From Scilla litardierei (Eukaryota; Streptophyta; Magnoliopsida; Asparagales; Asparagaceae), in the NCBI GenBank assembly GCA_030789695.1, contig CM061140.1, positions 169,160,319-169,224,318 of the forward strand: a stretch of 64,000 nt of DNA, read 5' to 3'. The notes under the pieces are model-generated. The model did no database searches and had not been told where the DNA came from. It saw nothing but the letters and a program-made list of their open reading frames with translations. Both the position numbers and the translations under genes were made by a program. Shown one piece after another: positions 39,001 through 48,000 of this stretch (position 1 is the first letter of the stretch; every line of letters begins with the position of its first letter).

Positions 39001-42000
39001 GAAAATTAATTTTTAGTCATTTAAAATTCATAAAATTGTTTATTAATTGTTTAAAAATATCTTTAAATGCATGTTAGTCTTATAAAATTATTTACTTCTT
39101 AGATGTATTCATATGCTTAGCTCTTAATTTTTAAATTCATTTCATATAGTAAATGCATGATTTAAAAATAATAAAATGATTATATTATGAATTGGCGACA
39201 TGTCACTCCCCATAAAATTTTAATGAATTTTTGCATGAACTCATGAGACACTCTGTAAATGTCATATGCATATGATATAATGCTACTATATAGAAATGAT
39301 CGTATGACTGATGAAACCATATGGTTATGACTAGATTATCAATTGCCAAACCACGTACTATTGACCTGGCACTTAACTTGACACGTGGGATTGGGCTAGT
39401 TCAATTATCAGAGAGGACATGAGAGTGACGGGATCCACATTACGGCTTTACCTTCACTCACGCTAATTGGAGGAAAGCAACTTGACCGTCGTCCAAGAGA
39501 AGGGGTCTGTAAGTAGCACCACGGAGAGCTCCTGATGGTAGTGTGCATTTTAGTTACATATTATGCCCTCGGACATGGACTTGACACTAGGACAGGTAGT
39601 CATTAAAATATTGACATCTATACCTTATGCAGTCTTTTTATCATATGTTACAAATGTAATTAAATGTTCAAACTGCTAGCTAGTATCAATTTTCACCCTT
39701 TACATATCATACTTGTCGTGCTCATATTATGCTCACATCACGCTCATATTATACTTTTCCTTATGTCTCTTTAATATATATACTTATCCTTCCTAGTATG
39801 AGGAAAATACGTGTCGAGCGACCCTCGCTGACGGGCATTTCATTGTGTTGTCTTATGAAATGCCTGTTAGATTTTGATAGCGAGTTTACTATGGACCCTG
39901 CTGCAGATATCGAGCCAGTGCTCGAAAACTACGTTTAGTTTCAACCTATTGAAGACTAGTGTGATTATTATCTTTGTGTCAGTGTTATTAAGTTGTAATA
40001 AAGTAATTCGTGTGTGGTGTTGCTTTGGCCATGCTAGGCATATGGTTGTATCTTATTTCTGGACGCTTTGAATTGTAATAATATTATCTATATTGTTTCT
40101 TAAGTAAGCATGCAAAAACCTGCAGTTTTAATCACAGACGCTTAATGTGTTTAAACCAATGAGAAAGAAAAAAGAAAAAATTTTCCTCCTTATTTTAAGC
40201 ACACCGCGGGCCCGCTCGCATACCCGCTCCTGGTAGAATGGGAAGCAGGGCGTGACATCAGCTTTTATTGCCTTGTTCAACATTGGCCAATCTCTACATT
40301 TACATTTTAGCAATGGAGTGTGAATCGATATTATATAATTATCATCGCTTTTGCGATGTAAATATCAACATGATACGTGAATATAGTATCGACAATTATG
40401 TTCTTTAAGTCCAACACTTTTCCAATACATACAAGATTTAATGATATTTCAGTTTCTCCCGGATTCTTCTCTTCTTGGGGTTCCGGGAGAGGTGAGTGTA
40501 TGGACATGAGCTTATTGTCATGTGGTGGAATTGTCTCAAGGACTCTAGGAAATAATTCCCATCGACATGAGCTTATTGGAATAAGCACGAATGAGCTTAT
40601 TGTCCTATAAATCTACCATCAAGAATGGACATGAGCTTATTGGATCCGAATAAGATCCGAATAAGCACATGGTATTATTTGGATCTGTGCAAATGAGCTT
40701 ATTGGACATGAGCTTCTTTGGTTCGTTGGCAATTTTACGGTAGATTTTTATCTTCCTCATGCCCCGGTTAATTTCAGTTTCATTGTTGGTTAATTTTTTG
40801 CGAAAACGGGATTTTTACGGATGAGGGGAGATGATTATTTGGGTTTCGAATGCTAAGTTTGGAGATTAGGCGAAGTGTGAGTGTTACATGTGGTTCCATT
40901 CATGTATTTCATTTCCGTAAAGAGTTTGTACTTTTCTTTCTTTGCATTTGAAGCTTTGTAATCCTCATTATAAAGGGATATGGAACAAAATGAGTATCTT
41001 TATTTCAGTTATTTCCTATTTTTCTCTATATTGCTTTCACTGATATCTGCATTATCTGCTTTCCACGATCTGCTTTCCACGAAATCAACCATGCCCCGGG
41101 AAGCGGGGCATGACAAAGTTACTTTTTGAAAACTTAAAGCTTAATTTAAAATAGTATTGAAACATTCATATTCTAAAGGTATTGCACCTTCGGGTATGAA
41201 GACATCTTCATGGAACGACTAAGTGAAAGTTATGAGTAAAACATAACAGCTATAAAAATCTTGAAAGATGTAAACATGAAGACATCTTATAGAGAGATAA
41301 ATTATAGCCAAGAAACCTCAAAGAGTTATCTAAGAGGCTAGATCCATTCATATAAGAAACTAAATATATTTAAAAGAAAAAAATAACATCTATCGACAGG
41401 CACAGATGAGGAAAAAGTGTGAAATAACTTGTATGTAGTAAAATGCAATAAAGATGAAAATCAAAAAATTTGGTCAAAGATGAGATTAGAGGTAGTGCAG
41501 AAAGTATTTTGATAAACTCTTTAATGAAAGTCATACTCCGAAAATATGAGATAATGAGGTTTCCTTGAAAGAGCTAGATTATAGTTTTATATAAAAAATT
41601 AGAGTACGTGAGGTGAGAGAAACTTTATAGGAAATAAACCCACAAAAAGCATGTGGAGTTGATGAGATTCATATTAAGGTGTAAAAATGCATAGGAGATG
41701 TAAATGTTATATTGTTGGTAAAGATGTTCAACAAAACCTAGGAATCAAATTAAATATCAAAAGGATGAATAACACTTTAGTATCTTTGTAAAAAATAAAG
41801 ATGATATACAAAGTTACTTTATCATATAATCAAGTTAATGTAATATCATGAAGTTGTGGGAGAGGATGATCGAGTTTAAGTTTAAAAAAGAATATAAACA
41901 TATCATAAAATCAATTTAGTTTCATACCAAGACATTCGACAAAAGAGACAATACATCTTATCAAGTAGATTGTGGAGCAATATATGGTAAATGGAATAAA

Positions 42001-45000
42001 TTTTAATATGATCTTTATTTACTATAAAAAGCTTAAGATAAAGTCCTTGGAAAGGTTCTGTGATAAGCCTTAATGAATGAATGGCCCCTCTAAAGTATGT
42101 TACTTTAATTCAAACATGCATTAAGTATCAATCAATGATGTGAAGACTTATAAAGGAAAAACAGATAACTTCCCAATCACCATTAGGTTAGATTAAAGCT
42201 CGGAGTTCCCTCCTCTTTGTTGTAGTGATGGATCGGCTAACTAGGCATATTCAAGATGAAGTATCTTGGACTATGTTATTTGTAATGATATTATTTTGAT
42301 AGATTAAACTAAAAATGATGTAGATGTAAAGTTAGAACTTAAAGGCATATATTAGCAACTCGAGATTTCAAAACTTAGAAACAAAGTTGAATATATAAAA
42401 TGTAAGTTTAGTAATATGTCACGTGAAGATAATAACATTGTGGAACTAAATGGGGAAACGATATCGGTAAGTACTTTAGGTATGTTGGGTCAGTTATCCA
42501 AGATGCAATGATTAAGATGTTGATCATAAAATGCAAGCAATATAGTTAAAATAGATAGCAACAACAAGAGTGTTGTACGATAGAAATGTAATGTTACAAT
42601 TAAAGGGTAATTTTAAAAATTATAATTAGGCCAGCTTTATTTTATGATATAGAATGTAGGGATATCACCAACAAATATGAACATATGAGTGTGACAGAGA
42701 TGCAACTGTTACCGCAGATGTGTGGAAACATTAGAAAATATAAAGTAAAAAAACAAAGATACTCAAGCAAAGGTAAGCATGATCCCTACAAAGGATAAGA
42801 TAAGAAAAATCGTCGGAGATGGTTTGGTCATATGCGCTAAAGACCTATTGATACGCCTGTTAAATAGGGCAACATATGAATGTTGAGCTCAAGAAAAAGT
42901 GAGGTTGACCAAAAGTGACAAGAAACAATGTAAAATATCTTGGTTTGATGGAAGATAAAGCTTTAGATCATAATGCGTGAAAAATGAGTATATGATATAT
43001 GTTATCACGAGCCGGCATTCTTGCTATTGAGTCCATGAAATATACCTTAATTCTTAGGTAGAAAGCTAAGATGAGGATGATGACAACATTCATATTCTGT
43101 GCTTATCATGCTCTCACTACATGGGTCACTCCTAGGAGCTTACATTACTCGAGTAACAATGCTCAGCCAACCATGAACTTCATTAACCTCCTTTTTAATC
43201 TGATCAATTGATCTTAAAGAATGCATAAGCCTAAATAATAAATCATTGTCTGACCTGTGAGATGCAACTATAACTGTAAAATTTTAAATCCTCATAACAT
43301 GAACAAGGTAATAATAATTACATTCCTAACTACAGTAAGATCCAGGGCATCTATTTGGAAGACTTAGTTCCTCTCTCATTTATGCCGCTTCCAACATAAT
43401 ATATCATAACCTTGACCAAGTCGAGCAACTCACACGTCACAATTACCACGTCCATAATAATTTGAGCTAATGATTTTTGATAAATCATTGCATATAAGCC
43501 CAAATATGTGGTTATGATCTCACACTGATATAAAAGAAAATGGACAAAGACTTTTTAGTGGGCAGCAATGATAAGCATGTGATGGCCGCAATGATAAGCA
43601 TGTGATGACATAGCAGGAATTATTACGACACATGTAAGATTGACACATGTAAGGTTAAAACGTTTTCCAACAAGCCAACACACAATTAATCCGCTCCTTT
43701 AATTAAAGAAATCGAATCTAAGATCCTACATGGAGAAAGAGACACTTTCCAACTAGGTGATGAACATGTATCCGAGGAAGCACCTAAGTACAAGTAGACG
43801 GAGTTTCCAATGCAGGACGCCGAGTTTGAGTTCAGATTGAGTGAGAATCTATTCTTTAAAATAGGGTTGGTATCAAGAGAAATTGGATAAGAGAAATCGG
43901 ACAAGAGAAATCGGATAAGAGAATTTGGACAAGAGTATACATATACATATATACATATACATACATACATATCTATTCTATAAAATAGGGATGTTATCAA
44001 GAGAAATTGAATAAGAGAATTTGGACAAGAGATGAGATTTTGAGGGATAAGAGATGAGGTGGGAAATTTTGCACATATGACCCATGTTTTTATATTTTTG
44101 CCCCTGGACCCTCCCCTCACACACACCAACACTTTTTATCAAGAGAAATTGGACAAGAGAAATTGGATAAGAGAATTTGGACAAGAGTATATACATATAC
44201 ATATACATCTATTCTATAAAATATGGATGTTATCAAGAAAAATTGGACTCCAGAATACCCGAAACTTCTATAAAAAATTTCCAAGTATCCTGAAGAGTGA
44301 GAGTGATAAGAGAGAAAAAGAAAGAGAACTGAGAAACAGAACAAGCAGGCCACTGCGCACATGCTGGGATAGTACAAGTGAAGCTCCACAGTAATATCAA
44401 AACAACCTCATAAATAACATAGATCAACAACAACATATCATGTATAACAACTTCCATTAATTTAAATAGTCCAGGTACACCATTACATATACACCATCAC
44501 TCTTCACCTCCCAAGACAACCGTGTCACGCTACAAACTACATCTAACATCAAGTGCTACCACTGAAATCCAACTCCAAGTCACCACCAAATAACTTGCCC
44601 CTGCTACCTGAGAAAATGGGGAGGAGCACGTCAATGCGTGTCCCAGTAGGATTCTAACTTGGATTTGGAACTCTAATTAAAGGTTCGTGTTAACATGTTT
44701 TATATCATGTTTTACTTAATATGAAGGAGTAGCCAAATTTATGCTCCATGATTTAATTTCACTAATCACCCCTTGGAATTCCATGCAAAATCTGCCTCTT
44801 TGGGAACCTGAAATTCTGTTGTGTGTTATTTCTTGAATTCTGATTGCTGTAGCTTGAACTAGGTTTCGAAAAAATTATATACTTGTAGATCTTGAAGTTC
44901 TACCCCAAAATCATATAAATTTTGATATATGTTCAATTCAGAAATTAGGAGCAAAAATTCCATCTTTACAACTTGTCTGTTTGATCTTCAGTCTGAACAC

Positions 45001-48000
45001 AGTTTAGTAAAATTGACCTCAGTACCTACACACACAATAGAATTTTATGTTCTTGGTCTCGTTAGAAAGTTAACAAGTTTTTCTACATCTTTATCTCAGT
45101 GCATAATTTTCGAAATCCTGGCTAAAATATGCCCAAAAACAGCAAACTTTACAGACCCTGAAATCTGTCTGAAAAACAGACTGAATAGATTTCACCAAAT
45201 AATTCACCATAAATCACTTACTTAATATTTTTGCATGAAATTTTATCTGTGAATCCAGGACTACTAGATCTACAACTTACATTTAGGAAATTTTGTCAAA
45301 TTCTCAATAAAAATTGATGATATATGGCCATGTATTGTCACTGTCTGCAATTTCCAGCAAGCTGAAACATTAAAGTGATGTTATGAATTGTGTATTGTTG
45401 TCAATTTACCCTCTATAGTGCATGATTATTGTTGTTACGTGAAAGGTAGTTCTTGGTATGTGTGGCTAATAGATTTGCTAATGTGCTCATGGACATATAT
45501 GTCATGCCCACCACGTGTTTGTGAAAATGATTCAATGAAATAAAAGTTGAGAAACATGAGATAATGTGCTTCCATGAACCATGTTATGGACAAGTGATGT
45601 TGGGAGCATGTCATGCATGGTCACATATGCAGTGTTCTAAATATCGGTCCGATATCCGATATATCGGCCGCAACATCGGTTTTATCATTAGGCCGATACG
45701 ACATGGGCTATATATTGTGGTTTCCGATATTTGGAGAAATATCGCCGCAATATCGGGTTGCGGCCGATATTGCGGCCGATATATCCATTTGAAATATCGG
45801 CCGCAATTCACAATTTTTTAAAAACAAAGTTAGCGGGTCGGTCCACTTAAAAGTGGATCCGATCTGAGTCGCCTGACCCAATCCTTTACTTAAAAACTAC
45901 GAGAGGCATCGGGATTTTTGAGAGATAATCGCTGATTTGCCCTAATTCTAATCACGCCGCTCCGCTCCTCTCGATGCTCCGCTCCTTATGCCGCTCCGCT
46001 CAGCTCTGGCCGGTAAAAATTTCCGACGATAATCAATTGAACTTTGGCATCCGGTATTCAATCTTTGCAAGGAAGTGTTTTCCGATCAAGGTGAGTAATC
46101 GAGTCCTATTTTCAGTTTTTGATTGTTTTCCTTTCAGTTTTGGGTTTTTTTCGTCGATCGAGCTTTGACATCCGACGTTTAATCTTCACAATGGAATTTT
46201 CGATCAAGTTTAGTACATACTAAGTATTCTTTTCCTTTTTCCTTTTTTCATTTTTTTTTCTTTTTCAGAATTTTTTCAGTTTTCGGTGTTTTCAGTCTAA
46301 CGTTTGCTCTTCTCAAAAGAGGGTTTTCCGATCAAGGTGAGTATTCTTCCCCTTTTTACATGTTTACAATTTTTTTCAATTTTCTGATTATCATATTCAC
46401 ACATTCACACTGTTAATATTGATCCACATGATTAATATGAGAAGTTGCGTATTTGAGTATCACAATAAGGTAAGTATACCCAAAATATACTTTTTTTGAG
46501 TTTCTATAGTTTATATTTTCTTAAACAAATCTATGCTTTTATTTGACACCATTTTTATCCTCTGATATGACACTTCGATATTTAGTTAATATCCCTGATA
46601 TTCATCTTTAACGAGAGAAGTATAACCAAAACATACCTTTATTTGAGTTGGTATAATTTATATCTTCTTAGATACATTTATGCTTGCATATGTCATCATT
46701 TTTAAGCCTCCGGTATGACACTCCGATATTTAGTCAATATCCCTGATATATCCCCGATATCCGCAATCCGATATCAAGTTTATTAGGCCGATAAGCGACC
46801 GATATCCGATATTTAGAACACTGCACATATGTGATGTGATGATGGGTTGATATGGCTATGATGAAGGGCATGGCACTTGGGTGCATGACCCACTTGTAAT
46901 GAAAGAGAATGAAATGTTGCCTTTATATTGTTTATGAAACGTGGTAGTATAATGTGTTGTATGTTTAGGGGCTTTAGGCTTGTATGTGATGGGAGGTAGG
47001 AGGGTGGACATGGCATCCCCCAATGTGGTTGGTGGTGGTGGTATGTGATGATGGATATGATGGGCATGGCACGTGAATGCATGCTCCTTTGTTGGGATAA
47101 TGTGTGGATGGATTATGTTTTTTCATGGGGGCAATGTCATGGGGACCACAAGGCCTATCACATATGAATCTGGGACCTCTGGGCAAGCCTCACATTATAA
47201 TGCCAGGTTTCTGCTTCCTGGTATCACACAGTTTACCCAAATTTCCAATTAATTCAATTAATTAATTCAATTATAAAAAGAAAATTATGCATGTTACTCC
47301 TTCTGCTGGCAGCACTTCCATTTTCCCTTACGTGCTTCACTAGTGACACTGTGTTATACTTCTGACACTTGTGATTTTCTTTTTAGATCGTGGTTGTATG
47401 AATATTTGTATCGTTATTCGTGCTAACCCTTTTCTTGCAGCAGCTCGACATTGGACCGCAGGTATGATCCCCTTACTTAGCTATTTATTTTTCATTATAT
47501 TACTTAGTTTACATGTCTTATCTCTCTTGTCTTGTCTTGTGGATTAATAACTTTAGAACGGTGTTCCAAATCCAAGTTGGTTTCTACTGGGACACGCATT
47601 GACGTGCTCCTCCCCATTGTGAGAATAGTATTATCCAGATCTTCATTTATTCCTTTTATTTCTTTTTAGTAGAGTTAGAGAGACAGAGAGAGAGAGAGCG
47701 CGCGCGCGCGCGATTGTACTTTTCTTTTCATGCATGAATAATGTATCCCTCATTGAAGGATGAATAAAATGAGTTCACGTTTGGTACTTTTCATGCAGTC
47801 TCTATATTGTTTTCATTGGTATCTACACTGTATATTCTTATAATTTGCGATGACCCCAAGAAACCGGGTCGTTACATAAACATTACAAGTCTGCAAACTA
47901 TCATCTTTTGGATTTTTTTCTATGATCCTTTATGCTATTGAAATCTAGGATCTAAAGTTCTTCATCTGTAGATCTAACATGCACAAATCTCCTTTATATA

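Larger units (their letters stand above)
44672..47878 (+). mobile_element. Gypsy-type LTR or LTR-like segment interrupted by a hAT element
   Basis: Ends aagaaaccgggtcgttaca at 47878 after a ctctatattgttttcattgg block, the same 3' terminal order as the other long LTRs. The 5' boundary is not resolved. 44750-45300 is AT-rich with aagttctac/gatctacaa words often seen in such LTRs. The hAT element 45630-46823 interrupts it. Confidence 0.45.

Noticed and set aside
45564..45821. Open frame with RYIGRN repeats
   Set aside because: Translation of atatcgg/ccgatat arrays of the hAT element at 45630-46823.
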